DNA of 64,000 nucleotides from Vibrio sp. SNU_ST1 (lineage in GTDB: Bacteria; Pseudomonadota; Gammaproteobacteria; Enterobacterales; Vibrionaceae), in NCBI RefSeq assembly GCF_030563405.1, contig NZ_CP130748.1, positions 2,852,001-2,916,000 on the forward strand. The letters run 5' to 3'. Below the pieces are notes generated by a model, which was not told where the DNA came from, did no database searches, and saw nothing but the letters and a program-made list of their open reading frames with translations. Shown in pieces: positions 51,887 to 60,942 of this stretch (positions are counted from its first letter, which is position 1; each line of letters opens with the position of its first letter). A program made the position numbers and the translations under genes.

Positions 51887-52162
51887 CTACCAAGTGACTG
51901 ATTTGGCGATCAAAACAGTCAGTTTTACGAACCCATCGAAGTCCACTTGATCCAGAGTGCTTGAAGCAAGTTGTTGTAAACCTCGGCTATAAAGATCTGT
52001 TTTTAATACCGACACATGTTTAACGGTTGAGATTTGATTGAATAACTCATGATTTGGAAGGCAAACATACACCGCATCTTCAACTAAAAGGATATGGTCC
52101 TTTTGTTGCGAGTACATCAATGCAAGCTTGAGTTTGTCTACTGATTTTACAATATGAAGCAT
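51887..52162 (-). CDS. tusB: Sulfurtransferase complex subunit TusB
   Basis: A 91-residue DsrH-like subunit of TusBCD, which relays sulfur from TusA to TusE for 2-thiouridine at the tRNA wobble position. It starts MLHIVKSVDKLKLALMYSQQ and ends VTW. 8 bp after tusC. Confidence 0.95.
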   Translation of the reverse strand: MLHIVKSVDKLKLALMYSQQKDHILLVEDAVYVCLPNHELFNQISTVKHVSVLKTDLYSRGLQQLASSTLDQVDFDGFVKLTVLIAKSVTW

Positions 52163-52170
52163 AACGTTCC

Positions 52171-52527
52171 CTAGAAAGTCAGTATTTTTTGGCTCTGAGC
52201 TAACTTCTGCGTCAACTCATTCATTTCTAGCGCAGTCACATCGATCAGTAAATTATCAGTCGAGAGACCAAACTGATTGAGGCTATGTTGACACACGTAA
52301 ACCTGCTCGATGTCGTAGAGGTCCATAAGCTTGAATGCAGAAATATAGTCACGTGATAGGGATTCATCAGGCTGTTGCGCTTTGAGAAGCTGTGTAACGC
52401 CATCACCGACAAAGAATACGCTAATGTCTTCACTGTAAGCTGAAGCCGCTAACAATGCGTCTAGCCCTTCCCTACCCGCGGCCGTTGTATGAGGGAAGCT
52501 GTTAAATACAAATGCTAATGTGCTCAA
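52171..52527 (-). CDS. tusC: Sulfurtransferase complex subunit TusC
   Basis: A 118-residue DsrF-like subunit with [20 protein letters not shown] at the N-terminus. The start is a TTG that overlaps the tusD stop (TTGA), so translation is probably coupled. Confidence 0.93.
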   Translation of the reverse strand: MSTLAFVFNSFPHTTAAGREGLDALLAASAYSEDISVFFVGDGVTQLLKAQQPDESLSRDYISAFKLMDLYDIEQVYVCQHSLNQFGLSTDNLLIDVTALEMNELTQKLAQSQKILTF

Positions 52528-52913
52528 AACTGGACAACCCTATCTTGCGTCAGAAGTGCTTCAGATAAGCTCCCTAAGCCAGCTTGGGTAAACCCTGTCG
52601 CCAAGTTAGATGCACTCAGTTGATGTTGCGTCGCTTCTTCAGTGCTGATAACTCCACGCCTTAGCGCAGCTGCAACACATGTCTCTAAGCTAACATTGTG
52701 CTCGTCCGCCAGTTTTTTCCAAGCGGCAGCTAAATCAAATTCATCATTAGCAGGCACAGTAATGCCAGAGCCATTACTGACGCCGTCTTGATAGAAGAAC
52801 ACACTGTGAAGTTTGTGGCCCTGTTTCAATAGAGCCACAGCAAACTGATAAGCACTTCTTGCGGATTGTGAGCCGTAAACGGGTCCATTAACTAAGAGTG
52901 TATAGCTTAACAA
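52524..52913 (-). CDS. tusD: Sulfurtransferase complex subunit TusD
   Basis: A 129-residue DsrE-like subunit. The sulfur-carrying Cys is Cys79 in [13 protein letters not shown], matching Cys78 of E. coli. It starts at a TTG inside the end of yheO; the next residues [15 protein letters not shown] align with homologues, and no ATG lies nearby. Confidence 0.94.
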   Translation of the reverse strand: MLSYTLLVNGPVYGSQSARSAYQFAVALLKQGHKLHSVFFYQDGVSNGSGITVPANDEFDLAAAWKKLADEHNVSLETCVAAALRRGVISTEEATQHQLSASNLATGFTQAGLGSLSEALLTQDRVVQF

Positions 52914-53632
52914 CCCTCTTCATCCTCTGTTTTACGTTGACGGATGTACAAGTACACTGTGTGCTTAGAGATATTCAATCGCTCAGCAACACGGTTAATC
53001 GCGTCTTTGATATCGAAAATACCTTTGTCGTACAGCTCCATCACGATTTGGCGATTTTTGGTGTTGTTCGATACTGATTTGTCTGCATTGATTTCTTCAA
53101 TCGTGCGTTCAACCGTTTGGTCGACAAGTTCTTCAACATCACTAGCAAAGTTAACAGATGACGCAGCTTCGTCCGCATCTTGCGTAGGCATGAAAGATTG
53201 CAGCACTTGTGAGAATGGCGCATCTAAGTTCACGTTAATACACAGTAAGCCAATCACTCGGTCTTCACCATTGCGGATAGCAACCGTGATCGACTTCATT
53301 AGCACCCCGCCTTTAGCGCGAGTAAAATATGAACGAGAGAAGTTACGCTTAGAACCTTCAATATCTTTCAACATTTTCAATGCAAGATCGGTGATTGGCG
53401 AACCAACCTGACGACCTGTATTTTCACCATTGGCAATTTTAATCGCTGAAGTATTGAGGTCTTCTAAAGAGTGTAAAACGATTTCACAAAACGGACCTAT
53501 AAGACTCGCAATACCATCAACTACGGCCTCATAAGATCTTAAGATAATTTTATCGTGTTCACTGAATGGCATGACATGGACTGATTCCATTTCGAGTAAC
53601 ATGTCCGCATTGACTGTTTCTGTAGTAGTCAC
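52907..53632 (-). CDS. yheO: YheO-like PAS/HTH transcriptional regulator
   Basis: A 241-residue predicted DNA-binding regulator. The N-terminal YheO/PAS-like domain ([20 protein letters not shown] to [11 protein letters not shown]) is followed by a C-terminal helix-turn-helix ([24 protein letters not shown]). It starts at GTG after AGGAATAA. Overlaps tusD by 7 bp. Its targets are unknown; related YheO-type regulators bind small ligands. Confidence 0.88.
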   Translation of the reverse strand: MTTTETVNADMLLEMESVHVMPFSEHDKIILRSYEAVVDGIASLIGPFCEIVLHSLEDLNTSAIKIANGENTGRQVGSPITDLALKMLKDIEGSKRNFSRSYFTRAKGGVLMKSITVAIRNGEDRVIGLLCINVNLDAPFSQVLQSFMPTQDADEAASSVNFASDVEELVDQTVERTIEEINADKSVSNNTKNRQIVMELYDKGIFDIKDAINRVAERLNISKHTVYLYIRQRKTEDEEGC

Positions 53633-53766
53633 TTATTCCTTACCTTCGTGTGAAAAATCAACAAATTTATGTAAGTTTATCAGAAAATTTTAATTGCACA
53701 CCTAGCTAACATTGCAACTAGTGATTTAGAACAAGTTTAAAAATCAAATACTCATATTCAAGTCAT

Positions 53767-53797
53767 AAAAAAAGCCCAACTTAAAGTTAGGCTTTTT
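53767..53797 (-). terminator. Terminator after fkpA
   Basis: A 13-bp stem AAAAAGCCCAACT/AGTTAGGCTTTTT with one mismatch and a 3-nt loop; A and T flanks on both sides. It lies 41 bp after the fkpA stop. Confidence 0.88.
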
Positions 53798-53837
53798 ATT
53801 CAATCAACGTATTTTAGTACGAGGCTTTTAACCGATA

Positions 53838-54614
53838 TTATTGTGCAGGAGCTGCTCCAGCGTTATCGATGTTTAGTAGTTCCACTTCGAATACTAGCGT
53901 TGAGTTAGCTGGGATAGTCGGTGTATCTTGCTCACCGTATGCTAGCTCTGGCGGGATAACGAACTTGTACTTAGAACCCACTTGCATCAGTTGTACACCT
54001 TCAGTCCAGCCTGGGATTACTCGGTTTAGTGGGAATGTTGCTGGTTCGCCACGATCGTAAGAGCTATCGAACTGAGTACCGTCTGTTAGCGTACCTTTGT
54101 AGTGTACTTGAACCGTATCAGTGTCTTTTGGAGAAGCGCCTTCACCAGCCGTCATTACTTGGTAAAGTAGACCAGATTCAGTTTGCTTAACGCCTTCAGT
54201 TTTAGCGAACTCAGCACGGAAATCATCACCCGCTTTCTTCACTTCTGCTGACTTTTCTGCTGCTTGTGCTTGCATCGTTTCAGCAACACGCTTGTCTAGA
54301 GCTTCAAGAGCTGCACGTGTCTCTTCTTCGTTAAGTGCCGTCTTCTCTGCGAATACGTCTTCGATACCTTGAAGAACCATCGCTTTGTCTAGGTTAATAC
54401 CTAGCTCGCTTGGCTTATCAATGCTTGTGCTTAAGTAGTTAGCGAAAGATACACCGATTGCGTATGCCGCTTTGTCATCTTCTGTTTTAAAGTTTACTGC
54501 TGCAACTTTAACTTCTTCTACCTGTGGAGCTTCTGCCTTTGGTTCTTCTTTCTGACAACCAACTGCTAGCATAACCGTTGCGGCAAGCAGTGATACTTTT
54601 AAAACTGATTTCAT
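53838..54614 (-). CDS. fkpA: FKBP-type prolyl isomerase FkpA, lipoprotein form
   Basis: A 258-residue envelope chaperone and prolyl isomerase. The ATG at 54614 is chosen because GGAG lies 6 bases upstream; the longer form needs a TTG. The signal peptide ends LAVGC with Cys20 as the lipidation site, so it is predicted to be anchored, unlike the soluble E. coli FkpA. An N-terminal dimerisation domain ([20 protein letters not shown]) is followed by an FKBP domain ([40 protein letters not shown]). Confidence 0.92.
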   Translation of the reverse strand: MKSVLKVSLLAATVMLAVGCQKEEPKAEAPQVEEVKVAAVNFKTEDDKAAYAIGVSFANYLSTSIDKPSELGINLDKAMVLQGIEDVFAEKTALNEEETRAALEALDKRVAETMQAQAAEKSAEVKKAGDDFRAEFAKTEGVKQTESGLLYQVMTAGEGASPKDTDTVQVHYKGTLTDGTQFDSSYDRGEPATFPLNRVIPGWTEGVQLMQVGSKYKFVIPPELAYGEQDTPTIPANSTLVFEVELLNIDNAGAAPAQ

Positions 54615-54745
54615 TGAATTCTCCAATTAATGGCCAAGCCATTGGTTATTGTGCACAAATCTAATGATTAGATTGGTGTGAATACGTTAGTTATAACAAT
54701 ATACTAGTCATATGTCTTTCGACACAAACCGGATTATTGGATGTG

Positions 54746-55723
54746 ATGCGAATATTTTTCCACTCATTGCTATGTACGATTGTCATCACCTTGTTAAATG
54801 GCTGCTTTTTCTTCCAAGATGATGACCAACGCTGGGAAATTGAACCCAACGGCGCCACCAGCTTTGCGCTAAGTAGAGATGGACGCTTCGCCCTGCTCTA
54901 CTCGCAACAAAAACAGCTGCTCCTTTGGGATCTTGCCCAGAACAAAGAACTGGCTCAGCTTGGTCCACAAGATCAATCCGAAAATCAAGTATCGCGTATT
55001 CGCATCTCTGACAATGGTCGCTTTGCCATTACCGCCAGTCAGATGAATTTCGCCGTTTGGGACTTATCTTGGACACAAGCTGAAGGGCTATGGTCGATTT
55101 CCGATGGCTTAATTCGCGATGTTGATATCTCTAGCAACGGTGAAAAAGTACTGCTGGGCCTGTCTAATGGCAAAGCTATCTATGTGGACTTAGTCACCGG
55201 ACGCCGTCTGGAGTTCCTCGCTCACCGAGAAAAAGTTAATTCCGTCTCCCTATCTTCGAATGGGCGCTACGCATTATCAGGTGGTAACGACTATAAAGCT
55301 TACCTTTGGGATACCGAATCAGGCTTGGTATTACGTACATTCGAGCATGAACAAAGAGTCGTACGAGTTGCCTTACAACGAGATGGAGAGCTAGCTTTTA
55401 CCTCCGATGGAGGTAATCAAGCGATGATCTGGGATCTAGAAACAGGTCATCCTCAAGCGCAATTGCAGAGCTGGTCTCGACAGCTGATTTTCTCGAGTGC
55501 TCGCTTTTCTGATGACGGCAGTATGTTAGTAACGGGTACGCCATCTAGCCAAGTAAGCGTGTGGAATACTCAAGATGGTAAACGCATTTCTCGCCACGAC
55601 GCCGAGCCATTAAAAGATGCTCGCCCTCCTCGTGCGGTAGTGTATGATGCAGCCTTTGATGATAAGAACCGTGTGATATCGGGCACCTCTGCGGGCATTG
55701 CCCAAGCTTGGAATGTGGATTAA
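54746..55723 (+). CDS. WD40-repeat lipoprotein
   Basis: A 325-residue protein. The ATG at 54746 gives a signal peptide ending LLNGC (about Cys20). The rest is about six WD40-type repeats, each with a WD or WN pair, such as LLLWDLAQNK, FAVWDLSW, AYLWDTESG, AMIWDLETG and VSVWNTQDG. They would form a beta-propeller facing the periplasm. The partner is unknown. Divergent from fkpA and 5 bp before slyX, a position absent from the E. coli order. Confidence 0.85.
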   Translation: MRIFFHSLLCTIVITLLNGCFFFQDDDQRWEIEPNGATSFALSRDGRFALLYSQQKQLLLWDLAQNKELAQLGPQDQSENQVSRIRISDNGRFAITASQMNFAVWDLSWTQAEGLWSISDGLIRDVDISSNGEKVLLGLSNGKAIYVDLVTGRRLEFLAHREKVNSVSLSSNGRYALSGGNDYKAYLWDTESGLVLRTFEHEQRVVRVALQRDGELAFTSDGGNQAMIWDLETGHPQAQLQSWSRQLIFSSARFSDDGSMLVTGTPSSQVSVWNTQDGKRISRHDAEPLKDARPPRAVVYDAAFDDKNRVISGTSAGIAQAWNVD

Positions 55724-55728
55724 GAACG

Positions 55729-55956
55729 ATGACAGAAAAGCGAGTTGAACAATTAGAAAGCCGCGTGAATGACCTAGAATGTCAGTTGGCTTTCCAAGAA
55801 CAAACCATTGAAGAACTCAATGAAGCGCTTAGCCAACAACAGATGTTGATCACGAGAATGCAAGACCAAATGAAGTTCGTGGTGGGCAAAGTGAAAAATA
55901 TGGATGGCTCTAACCTAGCAGACGCATCAGAAGAGACGCCACCTCCACACTATTAA
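55729..55956 (+). CDS. slyX: SlyX
   Basis: A 75-residue coiled-coil protein: heptad-rich VEQLESRVNDLECQLAFQEQ at the start and the conserved PPPHY end. Its function is unknown. The start at 55729 follows TAAGAACG and lies 5 bp after the WD40 gene stop, so the two are likely co-transcribed. Confidence 0.92.
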   Translation: MTEKRVEQLESRVNDLECQLAFQEQTIEELNEALSQQQMLITRMQDQMKFVVGKVKNMDGSNLADASEETPPPHY

Positions 55957-56052
55957 GTGCGGTTCCAAATAACGAATTGGTTCTAGCGACGCACATCGCT
56001 AGTCTCTCATCCTCGATGTGTAAACACATTTCAGGACGGGACATAGAAAACT

Positions 56053-56089
56053 AAAAGGGCGACAGATGCTTATCTGTCGCCCTTTTGTT
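56053..56089. terminator. Bidirectional terminator between slyX and the isoaspartyl peptidase gene
   Basis: A 15-bp perfect stem AAAAGGGCGACAGAT/ATCTGTCGCCCTTTT with a 4-nt loop, with A and T flanks on the two strands. Confidence 0.96.
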
Positions 56090-56137
56090 TATTTAGTCTG
56101 CGCTAATTTAACTAAAGCCAGTTAAGCCAATACAAGC

Positions 56138-57103
56138 TTAGTCATCGGCATAAATCTTCACTTCCACGCAACCGTTAGTATCAACGCTCGCGCGATACAT
56201 TCCAGAACTGTTCATACCGAAATGAATATCACCTTGTCCATCGATAGCAATCAAGCCGCCTTCACCACCCATGGTTTTCAATTCACCTTGAATAATCGTT
56301 TCACAAGCCGTATGCACATCTTCCTTGAGGTAACGCATTCGTGCCGCCACATCACTGGCAACCATCTTTCTAAGGAAGAACTCCCCCATACCTGTTGTTG
56401 AAACGGCCACGTTGCCATTTTCAGCAACAGTGCCTGCACCGATGATTGGAGAATCTCCCACACGACCGTATTTTTTATTGGTTACGCCACCAGTGCTGGT
56501 TGCGGCTGCTAAGTTTCCGGCTTGATCTAATGCGACCGCGCCAACCGTGCCGTACTTTTTATCATCGGGATATTTATCAGCTTGCTCTTCATCATATTTC
56601 GCTTCAGACAAAGCAAAAATACCTTTCTCTTTCATCGACTGAAGTTGGTCATAACGACGCTCAGTAAAGAAGTAATCTTGCTCAGTGAAGATATGTTCAT
56701 GCTCAAATGCAAACTTCTCGGCGCCTTCACCAATCAGCAGCACATGGTCACTTTTAAGCATCACATCACGCGCAAGCTCAATTGGATTTTTGATATGGCG
56801 GACACCGGCAATAGCCCCCGCATCCATTTCACGACCGTGCATCACAGAAGCATCCATCTCAACAAATTCATCATGAGTCAGAACAGAACCTTTTCCGGCA
56901 TTAAAGTGGGGACTGTCTTCCATCACCTTAACTGAAGCAACCACTGCATCCAGAGCATCGCCACCCGACTGTAATACTTGATAGCCAGCCAAAACCGATT
57001 TTTCCAAAGCCTCGGTAATACCCGTTTTTAATTCATCACTCATTTGCTCTCGTAAGATGGTGCCTGCACCACCATGAATGGCAATTGAAAAAGGCTGTGA
57101 CAT
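56138..57103 (-). CDS. iaaA: Isoaspartyl peptidase / L-asparaginase (Ntn-hydrolase)
   Basis: A 321-residue plant-type asparaginase precursor without signal peptide. It begins IAIHGGAGTI. The autocleavage site is before the Thr of KKYGTVGAVALDQAGNLAAA (about residue 184), the nucleophile of the mature beta chain; GMGEFFLR follows. It cleaves isoaspartyl dipeptides and asparagine. It converges on slyX. Confidence 0.92.
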   Translation of the reverse strand: MSQPFSIAIHGGAGTILREQMSDELKTGITEALEKSVLAGYQVLQSGGDALDAVVASVKVMEDSPHFNAGKGSVLTHDEFVEMDASVMHGREMDAGAIAGVRHIKNPIELARDVMLKSDHVLLIGEGAEKFAFEHEHIFTEQDYFFTERRYDQLQSMKEKGIFALSEAKYDEEQADKYPDDKKYGTVGAVALDQAGNLAAATSTGGVTNKKYGRVGDSPIIGAGTVAENGNVAVSTTGMGEFFLRKMVASDVAARMRYLKEDVHTACETIIQGELKTMGGEGGLIAIDGQGDIHFGMNSSGMYRASVDTNGCVEVKIYADD

Positions 57104-57280
57104 ACAAACTCTCCACTGACGTCGACTTATAATGTTGTGCTATCAATACCACATCCAAGGTTTGATGTCTGATAGCGAAAACCAAACTATTTACGAACGC
57201 TTAGATTTGCGGACACTAAGATTTGCAGACAATTAGTTTAGTAGACGAAAAGCCAACTCAAACAGCTAGCACCCTAAACG

Positions 57281-57305
57281 AAAAAAACCTCCACAAGGGA
57301 GGCTT
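57281..57305 (-). terminator. Terminator after slyD
   Basis: The stem CCTCC/GGAGG (57288-57292 with 57298-57302) is followed on the minus strand by seven T. Short but GC-rich. Confidence 0.82.
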
Positions 57306-57338
57306 TCAATATTCTTAAACTAAACCGTTAATTCGGTA

Positions 57339-57929
57339 TTAGTGAGAACCACAGCTACCGCCGCCGCAGCAGCCGTCTTTTTTCTCTTCAGCGTGGTCAT
57401 GGCCTTCGCCACCACAGCAACCACCTTCGTGATCATGATCGTGGTCGTGACCGCCACAGCCGCCTTCTTGGTGTACGTGACCGTGTTGAACTTCTTCTTC
57501 AGTCGCTTCACGAACCGCTACAACTTCAACGTCAAACGTTAGAGTTTGGCCAGCTAGCATGTGGTTACCGTCAACAACAACTTCGTCGCCATCTACTTCA
57601 GTAACTTCAACTGGGATTGGACCTTGGTCAGTATCCGCTAGGAAACGCATGCCAACTTCGATTTGCTCAACACCTTGGAATACGTCTGCAGGAACACGTT
57701 GAACTAAGTCATCGTTGTGCTCGCCGTAAGCGTCTTCTGGAGTAACAGTTGCTGAGAACTTGTCGCCAGCGACTTTGCCTTCAAGCTCTTTTTCAAGACC
57801 TGTAATTAGGTTGTTGTGACCGTGAAGGTAATCTAGTGGAGCTTCTGCAGTTGATTGGTCAACTACTACGCCATCTTCAAGTTTCACTTGATATGCAACA
57901 CTAACTACTACGTTCTTTTCAATTTTCAT
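57339..57929 (-). CDS. slyD: FKBP-type prolyl isomerase and metallochaperone SlyD
   Basis: A 196-residue protein. The FKBP domain has an insert-in-flap chaperone segment (VVSVAYQVKLEDGVVVDQST, LDYLHGHNNLITGLEKELEG). The C-terminal tail (about 150-196) is rich in His, Cys and Gly, with GCGGHDHDHDHEGGCCGG, a nickel/zinc-binding region as in E. coli SlyD. Located upstream of the isoaspartyl peptidase gene, in the same direction, with a terminator between. Confidence 0.95.
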   Translation of the reverse strand: MKIEKNVVVSVAYQVKLEDGVVVDQSTAEAPLDYLHGHNNLITGLEKELEGKVAGDKFSATVTPEDAYGEHNDDLVQRVPADVFQGVEQIEVGMRFLADTDQGPIPVEVTEVDGDEVVVDGNHMLAGQTLTFDVEVVAVREATEEEVQHGHVHQEGGCGGHDHDHDHEGGCCGGEGHDHAEEKKDGCCGGGSCGSH

Positions 57930-58023
57930 GAGAGCTCCAAGGAGGTTTGGACTAAGCTCGAACAGTTGAGCTTAGGAAAAATTCTGTACCCGGATATTAT
58001 GGGGATCAATTGACGAAACTCAA

Positions 58024-58230
58024 TCACTCAGGCTTAAAAATACCGATCATTTCTTGATTCGCGTGTTCAGATTTCTCTACAGTTTTCGGTTTACGCTGTT
58101 CTGTGAAGTCACAATCGACACATTCCACCAGCTCGATATTATTTTCAATCCACCAACGGAGTGTGTCTTGAGTCTTGCAGCTTGGGCAGCTCGCCCCTGC
58201 GATAAAGCGTTTTTTCTGTTTCACGTTCAT
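58024..58230 (-). CDS. yheV: YheV zinc-ribbon protein (DUF2387)
   Basis: A 68-residue protein starting MNVKQKKRFIAGASCPSCKT, chosen over a 22-residue extension that lacks homology. Two CxxC pairs (CPSC and CVDC) would hold one zinc. Its function is unknown. It lies 94 bp upstream of slyD, in the conserved yheV-kefB-kefG block. Confidence 0.88.
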   Translation of the reverse strand: MNVKQKKRFIAGASCPSCKTQDTLRWWIENNIELVECVDCDFTEQRKPKTVEKSEHANQEMIGIFKPE

Positions 58231-58327
58231 ATCCTTTACTACTCTGGATTCGCAGTTCTTCCGCTCTAGCTCTATTAAAGGCAAAGCAGAGACCACGTTT
58301 ATTATTAGATTAGTTATCTAGACTTTT

Positions 58328-58382
58328 ATTTCTAGAGCTCAAGCTATATTTCTATGCCCAAGCTTCATTTCTAAGCTCAAGC
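58328..58382. repeat. Degenerate 19-20-bp tandem repeat between yheV and kefB
   Basis: Three imperfect copies of ATTTCTA-GCTCAAGC start at 58328, 58348 and 58367, each sharing the ends ATTTCTA and CAAGC. The spacing is one to two turns of DNA. Its function is unknown. Confidence 0.6.
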
Positions 58383-58400
58383 ATTAGTTATCACTTCAAG

Positions 58401-60197
58401 CTACTGCCAATAGTTTCGAGATTGGTGATCGTTTTCCATCTCGTGTCCAAAAATCTCTTCAAGCTCTTTGCGAGCCTCTTTCGCTCTTTGAGCTAACTCG
58501 GCATCTTCGTTATGCTGAGGCAGCAACTCTTTCAGCATACCATTATCCAGTTTCCTAAAATGTGCTTCTGCTCGCTTCGCTTTATATGGATGCATGCCAA
58601 GTTCGGTCAATGTTTGACGACCTAAATCTAATGCCCCAAGGAAGGTTTCACGCGAGTAGTTGCTCACACCGTGGTTAAGTAATTGATACGCTTCAACACG
58701 GCTTCGAGCACGCGCTAAAATCTTTAACTGTGGGAAGTGCTGCTTACACAAGTCGACAGTTTTCATGATTTCGTCTGGAGAGTCGGTACACAACACGATC
58801 GCTTCCGCTTTATCAGCTCCGGCTGCGCGTAATAATTCAAGATGAGTCGAGTCACCGTAAAATACCTTGTAGCCGAACTTCCTAAGGATATGTATTTGGC
58901 TGGCATCACTTTCAAGGACGGTGATACGAATCTTGTTGGCATACATCAGACGACCAATGATCTGACCGAAACGACCAAAGCCTGCAATAATCACTCGAGG
59001 GCTACGATCAACCACATCCGAAGACATCGCGCTTTCACTGATTTGATTAAGCTGACGCGCAAAGAATCGGTCTTGCAGCTTAAGCATCAATGGAGTTGTC
59101 ACCATAGATAGGCTCACAACAACCAGTAAGAACGACACTTGGTCGCCGCTTAAGATGCCTTGTGCACTCGCCGCGGTAAAAATAACGAAGGCAAACTCAC
59201 CACCTTGGCTGAGAATCATCGCCATGCGACTACGCGCTTTTGCAAGTGTTCCGAAGATACGAGCTAGCGCATACAGCACTAAGCCTTTCAATACGACCAG
59301 AGACGATACCGCGATAAGTATTGCGAATGGGCTTTCTGCCAGTAAACCTAAGTTTACCGCCATACCTACAGAGATAAAGAACAGACCAAGCAGTAACCCT
59401 TTGAATGGGTCAATCGCGATTTCTAACTCGTGTCGATATTCACTTTCAGCCAGAAGTACGCCCGCCAAGAAAGTACCTAATGCCATCGACAAACCAATCT
59501 GCTGCATAATGACAGCAATACCAATCACCAATAACAGCGCTGCGACGGTGAACAACTCACGAACACCGCTCATGACTACGTAGCGGAACAGCGGCCTCAA
59601 CAAGAAGTGACCACCGACAAGCAAGCCAATGACACCACCTAGCATCCACAACATGTCAGCCCAACTGCCGCCCGTATTGCCAGCGAGCAAAGGCAGCATC
59701 GCCAACATAGGGATAACGGCTATATCTTGGAAAAGTAATACTGCAAAGCCTGACTGCCCCGCTTCTTTTCCACCAAGCTCTCGCTCTTCAATAACACGTA
59801 ACGCAATAGCGGTCGAAGACAAAGCTAAACCCATGCCGATGACTAAGCTAGTTTGCCAAGTTAAACCAAACATACACGCGATGGCGGTAATAATCAGAGT
59901 GGTGATCAGAACTTGCGCGCCACCGAGTCCGAGAATGGGGGCTCGCATCTGCCACAGTTTTTTCGGATTAAGTTCGAGACCAATCAAAAAGAGCAGCAGT
60001 ACCACCCCGAATTCGGAGAAGTGTAGAATCGCCTCTACATCACTGATTAAACCAAGTCCCCATGGGCCAATCGCCACACCCGCTAATAAGTAACCGAGTA
60101 CTGAACCCAAGCCAGCTCGCTGCGCGATAGGAACCGCAACCACAGCAGCCGCTAAAAATATAACGCTACTTTGTAGAAAATCATTAGTCAGAGCCAT
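58401..60197 (-). CDS. kefB: Glutathione-regulated potassium/proton antiporter KefB
   Basis: A 598-residue membrane protein. About twelve N-terminal helices form a CPA2 antiporter (LLFLIGLELNPKKLW, ALSSTAIALRVIEER, ILSQGGEFAFVIF). A C-terminal RCK/TrkA-N domain follows, with IIAGFGRFGQIIGRLM. It acidifies the cytoplasm on electrophile stress by releasing potassium. Of two adjacent ATGs the second has better ribosome-binding spacing. It overlaps kefG by about 14 bp. Confidence 0.93.
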   Translation of the reverse strand: MALTNDFLQSSVIFLAAAVVAVPIAQRAGLGSVLGYLLAGVAIGPWGLGLISDVEAILHFSEFGVVLLLFLIGLELNPKKLWQMRAPILGLGGAQVLITTLIITAIACMFGLTWQTSLVIGMGLALSSTAIALRVIEERELGGKEAGQSGFAVLLFQDIAVIPMLAMLPLLAGNTGGSWADMLWMLGGVIGLLVGGHFLLRPLFRYVVMSGVRELFTVAALLLVIGIAVIMQQIGLSMALGTFLAGVLLAESEYRHELEIAIDPFKGLLLGLFFISVGMAVNLGLLAESPFAILIAVSSLVVLKGLVLYALARIFGTLAKARSRMAMILSQGGEFAFVIFTAASAQGILSGDQVSFLLVVVSLSMVTTPLMLKLQDRFFARQLNQISESAMSSDVVDRSPRVIIAGFGRFGQIIGRLMYANKIRITVLESDASQIHILRKFGYKVFYGDSTHLELLRAAGADKAEAIVLCTDSPDEIMKTVDLCKQHFPQLKILARARSRVEAYQLLNHGVSNYSRETFLGALDLGRQTLTELGMHPYKAKRAEAHFRKLDNGMLKELLPQHNEDAELAQRAKEARKELEEIFGHEMENDHQSRNYWQ

Positions 60198-60768
60198 CAT
60201 CTGCTCCTATATCTTGTAGCGGGTCTCGCAACCAATTTCGATACGCTTCTGCGTGTTGATAACGCGTCATATCGGTGACATTTCGTGCCCAGTGTAAAAC
60301 CAAAGGGGGTATCCAGTGCATCTGACACAAAGCAGCGGTTAGCTCGAATGGTTGCAAAATCTCTTGTAATGGATATTTATTATAGCCTGCGGCACCAAAC
60401 GCCTCTTCTTTACCACCGGTAGTAATCACACTGCGCCAGTGTTTACCTTTAAGCGCACTTTGCTCACCAAACGCAAACCCCTTGCCTAATACTCGGTCAA
60501 ACCACTCTTTAAGTAGTGATGGGCACGAATACATAAACAAAGGGTGTTGGAACACGATCACATCATATTCAAGCAGCAATGCATGCTCAGAAGGCACATC
60601 AATAAAGAAGTCAGGATAGATGGCGTAGAGATCGTGGACTTTGACATTCCCAAGCGACTCTATCTTTTTAACCATGATCTGGTTAGCGATAGAGGTTTGC
60701 GGCTCTGGGTGCGCATAGATGACCAGCACCTTTGGCACGGGGTTGTCTGTCGAGGGAGTATTACTCAT
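60184..60768 (-). CDS. kefG: KefG, quinone-oxidoreductase-type ancillary protein of KefB
   Basis: A 194-residue flavodoxin-fold NQO1-like protein with VLVIYAHPEPQTSIANQIMV near the N-terminus and FQHPLFMYSCPSLLKEWFDR. KefG is needed for full KefB activity in E. coli. The gene overlaps kefB, consistent with coupled expression. Divergent from yheS. Confidence 0.93.
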   Translation of the reverse strand: MSNTPSTDNPVPKVLVIYAHPEPQTSIANQIMVKKIESLGNVKVHDLYAIYPDFFIDVPSEHALLLEYDVIVFQHPLFMYSCPSLLKEWFDRVLGKGFAFGEQSALKGKHWRSVITTGGKEEAFGAAGYNKYPLQEILQPFELTAALCQMHWIPPLVLHWARNVTDMTRYQHAEAYRNWLRDPLQDIGADDGSD

Positions 60769-60942
60769 TCCTTTGAAACATTCCTTTGAAGGCTAAACGG
60801 TGGCAAGGCCACAAGAATTTAAGCAAAAGTTACTAATATGTTATTGGCATCATAACGCAAATTGCATTGTGATCGACTTTTATCTGGTTTCAGCCTACTA
60901 TGCAGGCGTCTGTTCACCTCTAATTTCTATGCTATTTCAATT

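Noticed and set aside
52944..53411. 155-residue open frame opposite yheO
   Set aside because: Antisense of a conserved regulator; Ser/Thr-rich shadow typical of this strand.
57320..57511. Lys/Thr/Val-rich frame overlapping slyD
   Set aside because: Out-of-frame reading of the His/Cys-rich slyD tail.
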